From Branchiostoma floridae (lineage: Eukaryota > Chordata > Leptocardii > Amphioxiformes > Branchiostomatidae), in assembly GCF_000003815.2 (NCBI RefSeq), contig NC_049997.1, forward strand, positions 9,743,972 to 9,807,971: a stretch of 64,000 bases of DNA. Direction: 5' to 3'. Below are positions 24,179 to 36,700 of the stretch, piece by piece; within the stretch, counting starts at the first letter, position 1, and each line of letters opens with the position of its first letter. The notes under the pieces were generated by a model. That model made no database searches, had not been told where the DNA came from, and saw only the letters and a list, made by a program, of their open reading frames with translations. The position numbers were made by a program, and so were the translations under genes.

Positions 24179-24384
24179 TAATGCTAGTTCACCTTTATCC
24201 ATTGGGGAACCTATATCCGTTGCTTTTGAAAACAGGGTATTTGGGGATATCACGTTGATGGACATTAGTTTCAAATTGCAATATTTTAAAAAACTATCAC
24301 CCGCCGACTTTATGCGCCAAAATACACGTTTTTTAAAAAGCAACGGATATAGGTTATCCTACGGATAAAGGTGAACTAGCGTTA
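24179..24384. mobile_element. MITE, CTAGTTCACCTTTATCC family
   Basis: Begins TAATGCTAGTTCACCTTTAT and ends GGATAAAGGTGAACTAGCG. Inner arms repeat the word CGGATATAGGTT or its complement. Other copies: 34398..34597, 44449..44666, 47603..47793, partial 51809..51936, and a 20-base left-end scrap at about 7413. Confidence 0.85.
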
Positions 24385-24929
24385 ACAATTCTTGCAATGT
24401 TTTTCTTCTGTTGCACTCTATTTCCAGTTTTTTTAATGTGTATTCAATTCCCTTCCAATTTTTCCATTTTTTACATCATAGTGCATTTAGTGCTGTAGCC
24501 TCACAGAGATTCCACAAAATCGTCTTCTGGGAGGGACGTAAAACGGGGGTCCCGTGCTGCGCTAAATAGTAAATTATCCACGAGGGGATCACTTTTTTTT
24601 TCTGTACTACATCAGCAAGATGTCGGTTCAACTTGGACTCTTTATGAAGGAGACATTGAATAAAGGAAACATTATACAAAATTATGTGATTTTATGCGAA
24701 GTGTTGTTGAATTCACGTGGCGTTTTTTTCTCATCTCAGACTCTTTGCACTTCTATCCTTCTCTACATCGTCATTTCTGTGCAGACTGGAAGGCTATATG
24801 GGCAGATTTTACAAATAGACCGTCCGTTCATGTATCTGATGTTTTAGGTTCTTGAAATGCATGTAAGCTGTCCCAATTTTTCGTATTCCGCGGGCCAAAA
24901 ATGGAAATCTCCGTCTTTCGGTTTTTCTC

Positions 24930-24997
24930 CAACATGGCGTCGCAGAAGCTGTAAACAAGGTCACTAGGGGTCAGTGGACGACTCCACTTTTACCAAG
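24930..24997 (+). promoter_or_regulatory. Second candidate first exon (CAACATGGCG initiator)
   Basis: CAACATGGCG (24930..24939) resembles the YY1-type CAANATGGCG element found just downstream of many animal start sites. A seven-codon frame follows, then a splice donor AAG|GTAAAA (exon end 24997). It could be an alternative 5' exon of the FRS2-like gene. Speculative. Confidence 0.25.
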
Positions 24998-25878
24998 GTA
25001 AAATATCGCAACAAGATTTCTGATGTGTAGCATAAAATACAGTGAGTACGGTATAAAAACGATTAAAATCTATTAACTAAAAGTTAGTTATGTGAAAAGT
25101 AGACTAAGGTTGATTTTTGTCAAAGAAATAAGCCTACGTTAAGAAAGTTTTATTTCGACGTGACCATCTCGGCATAATGGCACATGCATCTACAAAGGAA
25201 AGTTGTGGCGGTTTGATGCTTAGAAATGATTATGAACTTTTTCTACTGTTTTTACCGACGAATTCCTGTCGTTTGGGAGAATTTGCGGCGTCAAAACTCA
25301 TATCACAAGGGAAACGAAGTTATAGTTGTTATTTTTAAGTCCAGCATTTATTATGTGAACGAATCACTCTTCCGCCTCGCTGCCGAAAGCGCATGGAACC
25401 ACAAGACCGGCGGGAAATTCCTCGTGCAAGGTGCAGGTTTACGATGTAAACAGAGACTGTAAACTACTACTAAATTAAAACTAAAAGTTATTTATGTAAA
25501 AATTGTATTTCAAAACGTCAGTGTGGTGTTTTATTTTCCCCCAAGAACAACATAATACTTCGTAGCGCCATAGCAAGATCGACCGAAATCACCGAAAGAG
25601 TACCGCGTACGCGTACACGCTCATGGAAATCCGCGCCGTTTCGCCCGAAAAATAGGGAATTTTGAGCAAAAATTCCGCGGAAATATGGGCAGAAAACCCC
25701 CAAAATTCAATTCTTTGAGGGTCCTGGCTAAACAAAGCCCCAATTTTCAGAAAAAAAAATAAACGTACCGTCCAAAATAAGAACGTACCGGGTGGATTGT
25801 GAGGCTGAAAAAAATAAACGTCCCGGTACGTTTATTAGGGACATGAGAGTAAAGCTACTGTGACTTGCTGTCTTGTAT

Positions 25879-26080
25879 GAGGGTCTGCATGGGGGGTCCT
25901 GACAAAGATTTACGCTGAATTCAGAAGAACTCTCTATGTATTACGCTAAATCAAGGAAGGCAATTACGGTAAATTTGGTCGCCTCGCTACGAAATACGTA
26001 GATAAAATGGTTTTCCCTACGAATTACGGGAAATAAAAATAGGCTGTCTACGCCTTACGTAAAAGAGCATGCAGACCCTC
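25879..26080. mobile_element. MITE, GAGGGTCTGCATG family, 6-bp target duplication
   Basis: Exact 13-bp inverted termini GAGGGTCTGCATG/CATGCAGACCCTC, 202 bases long, flanked by TTGTAT on both sides. The interior reiterates TTACG and TACG words. A second copy of exactly the same length is at 53509..53710. Confidence 0.85.
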
Positions 26081-26518
26081 TTGTATGTTATTGGGGTGAG
26101 TTTAGCCTGCCTACCTTCAACATTGTCTCCAAGAGTTACTGTAAACGTCCAATGTGTTTACACGTATAACTCCATTGTTTTCTCATCAACTCGGGGATAA
26201 CATATTTCTTGTTTGACAACAATCAGCGTTAGAGGTATGCAGAGGTTATCCACTGTTTAACGTACTATTGTAAAGAAACAGTTACTTGTAAATCATCATG
26301 ATATCCTTATAAAAGCCTTCTAGCAGTAGTATTATAGATATATATTATGGTGTATTATAGCACCATTGGAGTTATACCCTTTCTTCCTAGCAGTATTTTC
26401 AAAAAGTCTTGATTCAGACAAACATTTGAAAGACAGATACTCGTAGTCCTTACGTTGAACCCAAGTTACAGTTTAGAGTTAGCTTTTAGACTAGAGAAGA
26501 CATATTCTGTTACAGTAT

Positions 26519-26616
26519 AGTGTTTTACACTATTTGTTTGTTTGTCCTCTTTCATTTTACGTTGTACCTGCAATTAGACCTTGGGCAAGAATTTGCAACA
26601 AACTGTTATTATAGTT
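26519..26616 (+). mobile_element. LINE 3' tail fragment
   Basis: The sequence through tgcaattagaccttgggcaa and gaatttgcaacaaactgtta matches the 3' terminus of the LINE pieces at 10060..10475 and 17047..17219. Non-coding remnant. Confidence 0.5.
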
Positions 26617-26862
26617 TTTTTTGCATAGAGGTATATATCTGTATTTGCTTGGATATCTACAGAGGTTGTGTCGGGCATGACATCAGTACATGAAACGTCT
26701 GTCTCCTGGCCTGTGTAATATTACTCAAGTCTTTCATCATATTCATAAGAAGGAGGTGTATAGACCCGCCCACTCCACACCACACAGGGATTAGTAATCA
26801 CTCATTTCCATCTGTCCGCACCTGCATCACTCCTCCTCACTTCCCTCAACACACACAGATAT

Positions 26863-27366
26863 NNNNNNNNNNNNNNNNNNNNNNNNNNNNNNNNNNNNNN
26901 NNNNNNNNNNNNNNNNNNNNNNNNNNNNNNNNNNNNNNNNNNNNNNNNNNNNNNNNNNNNNNNNNNNNNNNNNNNNNNNNNNNNNNNNNNNNNNNNNNNN
27001 NNNNNNNNNNNNNNNNNNNNNNNNNNNNNNNNNNNNNNNNNNNNNNNNNNNNNNNNNNNNNNNNNNNNNNNNNNNNNNNNNNNNNNNNNNNNNNNNNNNN
27101 NNNNNNNNNNNNNNNNNNNNNNNNNNNNNNNNNNNNNNNNNNNNNNNNNNNNNNNNNNNNNNNNNNNNNNNNNNNNNNNNNNNNNNNNNNNNNNNNNNNN
27201 NNNNNNNNNNNNNNNNNNNNNNNNNNNNNNNNNNNNNNNNNNNNNNNNNNNNNNNNNNNNNNNNNNNNNNNNNNNNNNNNNNNNNNNNNNNNNNNNNNNN
27301 NNNNNNNNNNNNNNNNNNNNNNNNNNNNNNNNNNNNNNNNNNNNNNNNNNNNNNNNNNNNNNNNNN
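26863..27366. other. Assembly gap (504 N)
   Basis: Undetermined bases. Confidence 1.
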
Positions 27367-27854
27367 TTGAGTTCTAAGGGTTCCCAGGTAATAATTAGAA
27401 GGTTTTTTTTAATGAGTTTGGAGGGTCATATCGACAACTTTCTAATTTGATCAGACATTGCTCCACAAGTAAATACTAGCAAAGTACCAGTATGCTCATT
27501 GAAAATTAACGTTGTAGTACTCATTTAGCACATTGGTTGCAACTTATAGCATTGTTAGACTTGAAATGCTGTACCACAAGGTGTAAGTTAAAAAGTTTTC
27601 TCCACAGGGCCCTTCCCACAACCCTCTGACCTGTCACTGACTGAACCTCCAGTGAAAGTGTCTCTTGTCAATGTCATGCTCTCTGTCAAGTTCACCGGTT
27701 TGGGTCGCACCCAAGTTTCCCCTGGAGGGAGTATTAGATGGCCCCCCTGATAATTGGTTCACCCTTGACCTTACTGGTTTACGTTAACTTCGTGACCTTT
27801 TGTCCCTTTGCAGCAGGGTAGATCTGTTTGGAGTTGATGGCTGTGACATGGCTG

Positions 27855-28190
27855 ATGAGTTACAGGGAGGAATGAACCATCTTTTCAACACTGAATTGGT
27901 GAAAAGTTAACAGTTGTTTAGACAGAGGTGTAATGATCATCCTTCCCATTAACTCATGATTAAGGACCACAATCAATGGAGATGTATGAAAATGTGTGAG
28001 TTACAGGCAGGAATGAACCATCCTTTCAACACTGAATTGGTGAAAAGTTAACAGTTGTTTAGACAGAGGTGTAATGATCATCCTTCCCATTAACTCATGA
28101 TTAAGGACCACAAAGAAGGCGTATGTGAGTTCTGGCAGGAATGGTCTTACCTCTGAATTGGAGTTAACAAGTTAACAATTGTCTCATTTT
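27855..28190. repeat. Tandem duplication, period 141 bases
   Basis: Two nearly identical units (starting about 27857 and 27998) share gaatgaaccat, cactgaattggtgaaaag, cagttgtttagacagagg and taactcatgattaaggacc. A third, decayed partial unit follows to about 28190. Confidence 0.85.
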
Positions 28191-28280
28191 TGCTGATTCG
28201 TTACTGAAAAAGTAATATTGCATACAGTGGCCTTCAACAATTTTTGTTCCTTCACTCTTATGTCTTGTATGGAAATCAGG

Positions 28281-28902
28281 TACCGTATATTCTCGAATAA
28301 AGTGCGCACTTTTTTAATTTTTCAATACTGGAAAGGTGCTACAAGTTGTTGCCAAAGTCTGTGTGCGTACTTTATTTGAGGTTATTGCATGGATAAATGG
28401 TAAAAGAGCCTAAAATAAAGCCAGTTGTAGCTACACTTCCAGGAAGGTTTCAAAACATACACATTGGAGTTGTCTTGGTGTTGTCTTACCAAAGAATTGT
28501 CTAAACATAATTTACATAAGACTGGCATTTGCATACAATCCTTTTGAGTTAGTGACTTTGACAGTTGTACAACTGATTTTCCCAGTTAGATGTACTAGCT
28601 GACTTCTTCTGCCAGTTCATTCTCAGTGATTTTTACAAGTTGCAGTAAGGCAATCCACAAGTTTGAAGAGACAACGACAGTGTAACCCCAGGTTATTTCA
28701 TGCAAAATAACCAGTGGAAAACATGATAAATTTGAATTTAACCACTTCAAGGTCGTTAACCAAAATTGGTGGAGAAGGCGTGCGTACTTTATTTGAGTTT
28801 TTCCATTTTACCTTTCAGTCCCACAGATCTGTCTAAGACTTGCCCCAAATCAGGGGTGCGTATTTTAATTGGGGTGCATACTTTATTCGAGAATATACGG
28901 TA
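28281..28902. mobile_element. Non-autonomous DNA transposon, TACCGTATATTCTCG ends
   Basis: Inverted termini TACCGTATATTCTCGAATAA and its complement, continuing with AGTGCGCAC- and GGTGCATACT-type words. The interior repeats gtgcgtactttatttgag. The 622 bases have no coding capacity. Confidence 0.85.
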
Positions 28903-29983
28903 GCTTACATACATGTGATTTAAACATCACAAAACTGTATTTCAAAAACTTTCCTGGATTTTCTATGCAGGCAAGAATGTATAGTCAATAGAATTTTTAT
29001 TTAGATGAGAGCTAGACTAATCATAATTGTACAGATGTGAACGAAAGGTATTATAATAATGGATCAGTGTCAAAACATAAAGCGTTATGTTAGGAAAATC
29101 CAGCACCAAAACTTTATACCTGCTCATTCAAATTTGATTCAAATTTACAGATATTATATTTTCCCCTTTGAAATATTTGCCCCCAATGGGCAAATGACTT
29201 GTACAATGTAGACATAAGTGCGTGATTGATGTACTCACGTGCTTACGTAGATTGAAATACCTTTCTTTTCAGCTATGTTCTTTCTCGGCTTAAAATAAAT
29301 AATTGTACAAGGACATAGTGTAATTGGTCTGGGACGATTTGTAAACAAAATTTCTAGATGGACATTCGCCAAGGATAACAGCCCCGAAACTGCCTTTATT
29401 GCTTGATAGACATTTATTTTTTATTTTTTATTTTTATTTATTTTTCTTAATTGAGAAAACAAAACAAAGACAGGCATAAGCAATCTTAGCTAAACAGTGA
29501 TCTGTACTACTGTGCAATATAAACATCAAGACAACATCAGGTTACAAAAACAGAAACATTCTGTTACATCACATAATTTACTTTTGGACTAATGGCTGTC
29601 ACAGCAATGACAAGTGGAGAGCACAAATTCACAGAGCATCATCAACAGTCAAAAACATTCGTACCTTGAATTGATACAATACCAAATATGTGTGTCATCG
29701 ATAGATATTTATGCTTAATTGTAGATATTTTATTTTTTTATCTTTTGAAAATCCTCTTTGTTCTTTTGTATCGTAAGTACTGTTTTTTTACAGCGTCTTT
29801 CTGTGGTTCTGCAACAGAACATCAGGTTTGATATCTCATATTAATAATAGTAATAGTAGTACTACTGTATGTGCTATGGTCATGATTTTTAGGTAGGTCT
29901 TGAGACAGAGAGTAAGTGGTTTAAGTTTGTGCCCCCCAACAGCTTTTTTTTAACAGCAGAGGCCAATCATATTTTTCTTTGAC
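28903..29983. other. AT-rich non-coding stretch
   Basis: No gene or family recognised; contains a (tttta)n-like run near 29412-29450 followed by an A-rich block. Confidence 0.4.
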
Positions 29984-30278
29984 NNNNNNNNNNNNNNNNN
30001 NNNNNNNNNNNNNNNNNNNNNNNNNNNNNNNNNNNNNNNNNNNNNNNNNNNNNNNNNNNNNNNNNNNNNNNNNNNNNNNNNNNNNNNNNNNNNNNNNNNN
30101 NNNNNNNNNNNNNNNNNNNNNNNNNNNNNNNNNNNNNNNNNNNNNNNNNNNNNNNNNNNNNNNNNNNNNNNNNNNNNNNNNNNNNNNNNNNNNNNNNNNN
30201 NNNNNNNNNNNNNNNNNNNNNNNNNNNNNNNNNNNNNNNNNNNNNNNNNNNNNNNNNNNNNNNNNNNNNNNNNNNNNN
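29984..30278. other. Assembly gap (295 N)
   Basis: Undetermined bases. Confidence 1.
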
Positions 30279-30352
30279 CCATCAATGCTGCAGTGGTGAA
30301 AAATAGCATGTTTAACAATACCCTGATGGCATTAGTCCAATTTTTGTGTAGA

Positions 30353-30885
30353 AATTACGTGTACAGTTCAACCTTACTTCCCTGACAGCGGTTTACCCTA
30401 TGTCAGAACAGTCCTGTTTTCCACATACTCCACTGCCTCAGGAAGTCCAGTTTTTCACACACTACACTACCAGGGCTCGAAATACTGGGTGCACAGGGTG
30501 CACCCAAATATTTTCTTAGGTTTATGTATGGAAAGATATCAAGTATACTAGTAAACATCATATTCTTGACATCTAAGTGTTAAAAAGATAATAAATTGTC
30601 TGTCATGTTACTTGTTTAAGAATTTGATAGCTTGTAACTAAGTTTTGTTATTAGATTTTTTGACATTTGACTTAAACTTAAGTGGTGCACCCAAAATTTT
30701 TTTGGTGCACCCAATTTTCAAGCTGGGTGCACCAGTGCACCTAATCCTAAAAATGAATTTCGAGCCCTGAATTACATGTACAGTTCAACCTTACTTCCCT
30801 GGCAGCAGTTTACCCTATGTCAGAACAGTCCAGTTTTCCACATACTCCACTGCCTCAGGAAGTTGTTTTTCACACACTACACTAC
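30353..30885. repeat. Direct repeats of about 118 bases exactly bracketing a CAGGG element
   Basis: 30353..30470 and 30770..30885 are about 94% identical (aattacRtgtacagttcaac at the start, cacacactacactac at the end). They abut the element 30471..30769 with no spare bases. They are either an exceptionally long target duplication or an insertion at the junction of an older tandem duplication. Confidence 0.85.
30471..30769. mobile_element. CAGGG-ended MITE, GGTGCACCC subfamily
   Basis: Termini CAGGGCTCGAAAT/ATTTCGAGCCCTG. The word GGTGCACCC or its variants recurs about six times inside. Same subfamily as 33820..34154. CAGGG ends suggest a hAT-like origin (inference). Confidence 0.85.
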
Positions 30886-30910
30886 ACTTCTCAGGCAAGG
30901 GTCAGGCCAG

Positions 30911-31160
30911 GGTTGTACTTGTAGCCAGCCAGAAATCATTTTCAGTCCCCTCGATTTTGAATGGCTTTGGCGCAGCGTTCCTAGGGGGTCCGAGGGCATG
31001 CTCCCAACAAATATTTTGAAGCCTAGACGCTCTAAAATGCTCTTTTCTGCATTTTGAGGGTTAGATTTTGCTCACAGAGGACGGAATGGGCAAATTTTTG
31101 TTCCGTCCCCAGCTGCAAAATTCCGTCAAAGGACAGAAGGAAGGGGGCAGACTACAACAG
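30911..31160. mobile_element. CAGGGTTGTA-ended repeat, eroded copy
   Basis: Begins near CAGGGTTGTACTTGTAGCC and shares gcgttcctagggggtc, catgctccca, tttgctcacagagga and ccgtccccagctgcaaaatt with the better preserved copy at 41649..41948. The right end is eroded. Confidence 0.65.
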
Positions 31161-32163
31161 TGGGTCAGGCTATATTTGCCTCACCATCTTGGCATTCTTC
31201 CAGCCTTTTGAATCCTGGTTATCCTGGCTTTACAAAATTGAAGACAGCAGTTGACTGGAGGTAACCCCTCCAACAAAGGTTAACCCATCGGAGACATTAA
31301 CCCTCATATCACCGTTCCCGTCCTTGGTTGATTCAATTACCTGTGTCCCTGCTGCCGGCCAATGGGAGACGTTGTTAGAATTGCTGGCAGCCTGTGAGCT
31401 GGTTGTAAGGGTTGTTTTGATTGGTGGCCCTTGGAAAGTGCCAGACAATCTGGGAAAGGATTGTGCATGAGCCACTTGTTGTATGGACAGAAATGGGTAT
31501 GGAAGATTCTGCTTGGATCATATGTACCAAGTGGATGGAAACGTTTTTATTCTCTGCAATCGGTCTAAAAAATCTGTGAGAATTTGATCGCAGCAAGCTT
31601 GGAGTTTATTTTGTAGGAGAGATGTCAATTTTTTGCTCACAGAATGTTGTAGTAGTGAAAAAAATGCAGCGTCCCGGCTTTAAGGAATCTGAGGGTCAAT
31701 GAACTTGAAGTTCAGCTGTGTAGCCATCACTTGTGCTGTCATTGCCAGAGGTAGAGTCGACGGTAAGGTGGCAGATCTTTTACAGTATCCTCTTATTTTG
31801 ATGCATATTCTGAAGGTAACCAATCTCGGGTATCATGTGTCACTGTATTATTTTAATATCAATATTATATTGTACATTTCTTGCAGGCAAACAAGGTCTT
31901 TTAAGATTATATTTGTTTCAGCTAAAATATTTTTTGTATCAAAGCAATTGAAAATTGTCCTTCATTTATACTAGACTAGTTATGTTTTTTTTCTGGTTAG
32001 GTGAGAATATTACCCTTCTAAGTATAGACAGTTACATAAAATAAGCCTATATTATAGTTATCTTTTTTGGAGATATCTAGTACAGACAAAACTACAGGAA
32101 GACCGCTAGGGACTGATCAAATCTGCTCTATGTGGACAGGTGGTCACTATAGACTGGATTCTT
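31161..32163. other. Non-coding stretch with part of a CAGTCAAACC-type repeat
   Basis: No coding exon recognised between about 31160 and 32100. From about 32105 the words tgtggacaggtggtcactat and gattctta identify the left part of the repeat that hosts the long-TIR element at 32164. Confidence 0.45.
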
Positions 32164-33373
32164 AAAGGCAACCTAAGCAATATCACATTGTTAAGAGTGG
32201 AAATATTCTGAATAAGGCAGTCTGTATAATATTGACATCTACTGCACTGTATTCTCACATTTACATCATCATTTCATACTTTGAGCGGTTAAAAACGGCC
32301 CAGAGACAAGTTGCATGAGAATATTCCTTATTATTGTACCCCCCCCCCCCCCCCACTTGNNNNNNNNNNNNNNNNNNNNNNNNNNNNNNNNNNNNNNNNN
32401 NNNNNNNNNNNNNNNNNNNNNNNNNNNNNNNNNNNNNNNNNNNNNNNNNNNNNNNNNNNNNNNNNNNNNNNNNNNNNNNNNNNNNNNNNNNNNNNNNNNN
32501 NNNNNNNNNNNNNNNNNNNNNNNNNNNNNNNNNNNNNNNNNNNNNNNNNNNNNNNNNNNNNNNNNNNNNNNNNNNNNNNNNNNNNNNNNNNNNNNNNNNN
32601 NNNNNNNNNNNNNNNNNNNNNNNNNNNNNNNNNNNNNNNNNNNNNNNNNNNNNNNNNNNNNNNNNNNNNNNNNNNNNNNNNNNNNNNNNNNNNNNNNNNN
32701 NNNNNNNNNNNNNNNNNNNNNNNNNNNNNNNNNNNNNNNNNNNNNNNNNNNNNNNNNNNNNNNNNNNNNNNNNNNNNNNNNNNNNNNNNNNNNNNNNNNN
32801 NNNNNNNNNNNNNNNNNNNNNNNNNNNNNNNNNNNNNNNNNNNNNNNNNNNNNNNNNNNNNNNNNNNNNNNNNNNNNNNNNNNNNNNNNNNNNNNNNNNN
32901 NNNNNNNNNNNNNNNNNNNNNNNNNNNNNNNNNNNNNNNNNNNNNNNNNNNNNNNNNNNNNNNNNNNNNNNNNNNNNNNNNNNNNNNNNNNNNNNNNNNN
33001 NNNNNNNNNNNNNNNNNNNNNNNNNNNNNNNNNNNNNNNNNNNNNNNNNNNNNNNNNNNNNNNNNNNNNNNNNNNNNNNNNNNNNNNNNNNNNNNNNNNN
33101 NNNNNNNNNNNNNNNNNNNNNNNNNNNNNNNNNNNNNNNNNNNNNNNNNNNNNNNNNNNNNNNNNNNNNNNNNNNNNNCCTAACTGTTGGTATATAAGGA
33201 CTTGATCTGGAATCCTTGTGCAACTCATTCCTGCGCTGTTTTTTAACGGCTCAATTTATGAAATGATGTAAATGTGCTAAAATAGTGCATTAGATGTCAA
33301 TATTATACAGACTGCCTTATTCAGAATACTAGTATTTCCACTTTGACGCTGTAATATTGCTTAGGTTGCCTTT
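32164..33373. mobile_element. DNA transposon with about 150-bp terminal inverted repeats, centre unsequenced
   Basis: The left arm (AAAGGCAACCTAAGCAATAT and on through ataaggcagtctgtataata, atttacatcat) is matched in reverse on the right, ending GGTTGCCTTT. Most of the interior is the 819-base gap 32360..33178. Against the uninterrupted host repeat (reverse of 59780) the empty site reads attct-TA-atgcttg, so the insertion duplicated TA, as Tc1/mariner-type elements do. A C14 run precedes the gap. Whether a transposase lies in the gap cannot be seen. Confidence 0.8.
32360..33178. other. Assembly gap (819 N) inside a transposon
   Basis: Undetermined bases between the two long inverted arms. 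Confidence 1.
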
Positions 33374-33819
33374 AATGCTTGTGTCAATGGGGAAAATTAT
33401 CTGACAGACCATCAAAAATTGCAAGGTTGTCCCTGTCAAGAGGTGGTCACCTGTATAGGTTTTGACTACATACATCATTGGCCAGTTGGTCCTCATGTAG
33501 AAGTGCTTAATTGCACAGGTTTGGGTGTTTGTTTGTTTATTTATTTTTGTTTGTATGCATTCTGATAAAGTTGCCAAGAAAATCTCTCATATGGCTGACT
33601 AAAACAGTCAAATCATAACTCACAAAAATATATTGACTGTTCAAATAATCCATCTGGAACAGTAAACATTCCCACCGAACCACCTATTTCATAACCAGCT
33701 GTTCATAACTCTAGATTTGAATACCTATTGTGTGTTTCAACTATGAATATACATAGCAAAGGCTCAAAATCCTGGGTGCATATACACCTTTGTACAGGCT
33801 GTGTACCTAATTTGTGACT

Positions 33820-34154
33820 CAGGGCTCGAAATACTGGGTGCATGTGCACCCAGGTGCACCCAAAATTGGAACTGTGCACCCAATTTTTTGCACCCAAATA
33901 TTTTCTTAGGTTTATGTATGGAAAGATATAAAGTATACTAGTATACATCATATTCTTGACATCTGGGTGTTAGAAAGATAATAAAAATGTCTGTCATGGT
34001 ACTTGTTTAAGAATTGATAGCAGGTAACTAAGTTTTGTTACTAGTTTTTTTTTTACATTCTACTTAAATTTAAGTGGTGCACCCAAAAATTCACCCAATT
34101 TTTTAAGCTGGCAGCACCAGTGCACCAAATCCCAAAAATGAATTTCGAGCCCTG
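33820..34154. mobile_element. CAGGG-ended MITE, GGTGCACCC subfamily, 5-bp target duplication
   Basis: Termini CAGGGCTCGAAAT/ATTTCGAGCCCTG flanked by TGACT on both sides (33815..33819, 34155..34159). The interior shares tcttaggtttatgtatggaa with 30471..30769. Confidence 0.88.
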
Positions 34155-34397
34155 TGACTAGTATAGGTGCACTGATGATGCAACTAGATATTTGTGTAGT
34201 GTACCATACATTCATTAAGGTACTATTGTAGACTTGTCTATAGTTGTAGGATACAATATATTCTTGACATTGAAGTGATAAAAAAAGTCAGAGAACCTTT
34301 ATTTTATGACTTGTTTAGAATTTTAAAGTAACTAGCTACAGAAATTTTTATTGTCTATTATACTTTGTGTACGTTCTGTGCACCTAAATGTGTTGGT

Positions 34398-34597
34398 TAA
34401 TGCTAGTTCACCTTTATCCACGGGGTAACCTTTATCCGTTGTTTTTAAAACAGAAAATTCAGGGATATCAAGTCGACAGACAGTGGATTCAAACTGTAAT
34501 ATTCTTAACCACCGTTCATCGACATGATATCCCTGAATTTCCTATTTTAAAAACAACGGATAAAGGTTACCCCGCAAATAATGGGGAACTAGCGTTA
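34398..34597. mobile_element. MITE, CTAGTTCACCTTTATCC family
   Basis: Begins TTAATGCTAGTTCACCTTTA and ends GGGGAACTAGCGTTA. The inner arms aattcagggatatcaagtcg and gatatccctgaattt pair. Confidence 0.85.
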
Positions 34598-35703
34598 CAA
34601 AGAAAGTAGGTACACCAGTGCAACTACTCTCAAATTATGTACTCCAGGCTCTGTATAATTATATATAAAGCAAGACTGCACAAGGTACATATAAGGTAAA
34701 TAGTCGAGTCACTGGAAACTTAAAAAAGATGTTGCAAGTCTTTTTGGAAATGTGACAAGACAGGACAAGACTAGGGTAATGCAGAAGGAACGCCCCCTCA
34801 GTGTGGGGGTGGAGTAAGAAATGCAGCTTCTGAGTGGGGAAACATCAGAATCCATTTAGGACGACACTATCCAGTGCATTTCGATACACATTTGGCCGTG
34901 CTGCAAATGTAAAAGGTGATGCGATGTAACCACTGTTTGAAGCAAAGGTTGCCTAGTCTCGTTTGAGTTTGACAACCTGATTTGGTTTGAGGTAACCACG
35001 GGTTGTCTTGTTACTGTGTAAGCAACCGGACAAAATCACTGTGTCATAACATTTTAGCTCCATATTTGAAAATCAGTTGATTAGATAGAATGACAGTTTA
35101 GTACATGTATGTCTAGTTAGTTTGTCTTCGATATCATAAGACCAGGTCCTGATAAAATGTGGTATTGTAAGTTTTGTGAAGGAATACACATCATTTTCAA
35201 AAAGGATCACACCAATAGAGGAGCACAAGTACTACGTCATTGTAATTTGTATAACTTAGTCAACCAAAATCACTAGGTAAATATCTTGTGTTGTAGACAT
35301 GCTGTGTTCATGTTTTTCAAAGGTAGATAGCTTAGCTTTTGAAGAAATGTCATAGGTTTGAGCCCCCTTGTTTTCACATTTGATTTGTCGCCCCCCTGGA
35401 AAATGTACGTGGGTGCTCGCCTCTTCCCTTTTCCCAGAAACCCCCTTTCAGGTGAGGCAGACACTTAAGAAAGACACCCACACACGTTGAGGAGTCATCA
35501 GTCATTAAAGTCATCCCACAAAGATTTAACGAACGATCTAATCAAACTGTCATTTCCTACTCCCACTTGTAAGCACAGGTAAGGAGAGTCCCAACATTTT
35601 TCGTCATGAGGCTATAGTGCGTCTTGGGTACAGTCTTCGAAGGCAGAGCTCATCCTTTTCCATCCATTGCCTTTTACCTCCCCAACTCAAGTGAAAGTAT
35701 TGG
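34598..35703. other. Non-coding stretch
   Basis: No coding exon or repeat family recognised. Confidence 0.4.
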
Positions 35704-36026
35704 CAGGGTTGAACAAGTTTTCTAAAATCCACTTGTCCTATCGGCAAGCACATAAAAAATGTACTTGCCCGAACCAATTTTTCACTTGCCCAAAATTCAA
35801 ATGTCACTGTTACTAGTATATGCATTTTCACTTCCAGCAATGGAATTCTCTGTAGACAATTGCTTGATGTCATGACTGTAAAAAGTAACAAATATATCAA
35901 AATTGCACTAAAATCAATGGAAAAATCTTGCTTGCCCGATCGGACAAGTGGGGTAGGACATGCACTTGCCCGAATAGCACTTTCACTTGCCCTGGACAGT
36001 AGGGCTAGTGGACTTGTTTATCCCTG
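35704..36026. mobile_element. CAGGG-ended MITE, CACTTGCCC subfamily, 5-bp target duplication
   Basis: Ends CAGGGTTGAACAAGT and ACTTGTTTATCCCTG, flanked by ATTGG (35699..35703, 36027..36031). The word CACTTGCCC or CTTGCCC recurs at least five times inside. Confidence 0.85.
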
Positions 36027-36449
36027 ATTGGTACCCATTTCGAAAGTCATAATATATCATATATATATGTAAAGTGCCTTTCTCAAGGACACAACATTTA
36101 CATGCAGCCACCATTTTGAAATTTTTCTAGAGACCTTTTGATCTTGCGTCTACTGGCCAATAGATGTAACAGCTCCCACAACTACGTCCCACCCTCAGTT
36201 TTTAAAAGATATTCTCCTCTGTTGATGTCAGAATTCCATCACCAACTAGAAATTACAGATGTTGCCATTTCCTACATCCCCCACGTACAAATCCCAGTTT
36301 TGTAGACTGTAGATGAGAAACATTGAAAAATTTAGGTCACTATGAACAGGAGTGAAACCTTCGAAACTAGGACAGAGATAGTATAACTGCTCTTGTTACC
36401 TTATGTAACGTTGTATATACAAAATGTATGTACTACTAGGTACTGTAAA

Positions 36450-36700
36450 CGTAGTTGTCTTCGACAAGAGGGTTATTTTTTCGGTGCTGTTTTGTATGTG
36501 TCTTTTCGGACTGGTAGGGATGTGTACCACTACAATACTTTCCCAAATGCTGAGTGCTAGACAGAGAACACTGTATATTATATACCATTTTTAAAGTCTT
36601 TGGTAGGACTCGGCCGGGGATCAAACTCACGACCAACCGAATGCATAGCCTGATTAAATCCCGCTTATAGCAGCCTGCCCAACATCTGCCGGCCTCGGGG
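36450..36700 (-). mobile_element. tRNA-like SINE fragment
   Basis: On the minus strand GTCGTGAGTTTGATCCCC (within 36612..36633) is a good RNA polymerase III B-box in a tRNA-like context. The A-box side is unclear and no tail is obvious. Confidence 0.4.

Noticed and set aside
25879..26080. CRISPR-like array, suggested by evenly recurring TACG words
   Set aside because: The words are short and irregular inside inverted termini with a target duplication; this is a eukaryotic MITE.
29950..33228. Long open frames spanning N runs
   Set aside because: They are open only because N codons contain no stops; there is no sequence evidence.
36612..36633. Functional tRNA gene
   Set aside because: Only a B-box-like stretch is present; no cloverleaf, acceptor stem or A-box at the right distance. 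A SINE remnant is more likely.
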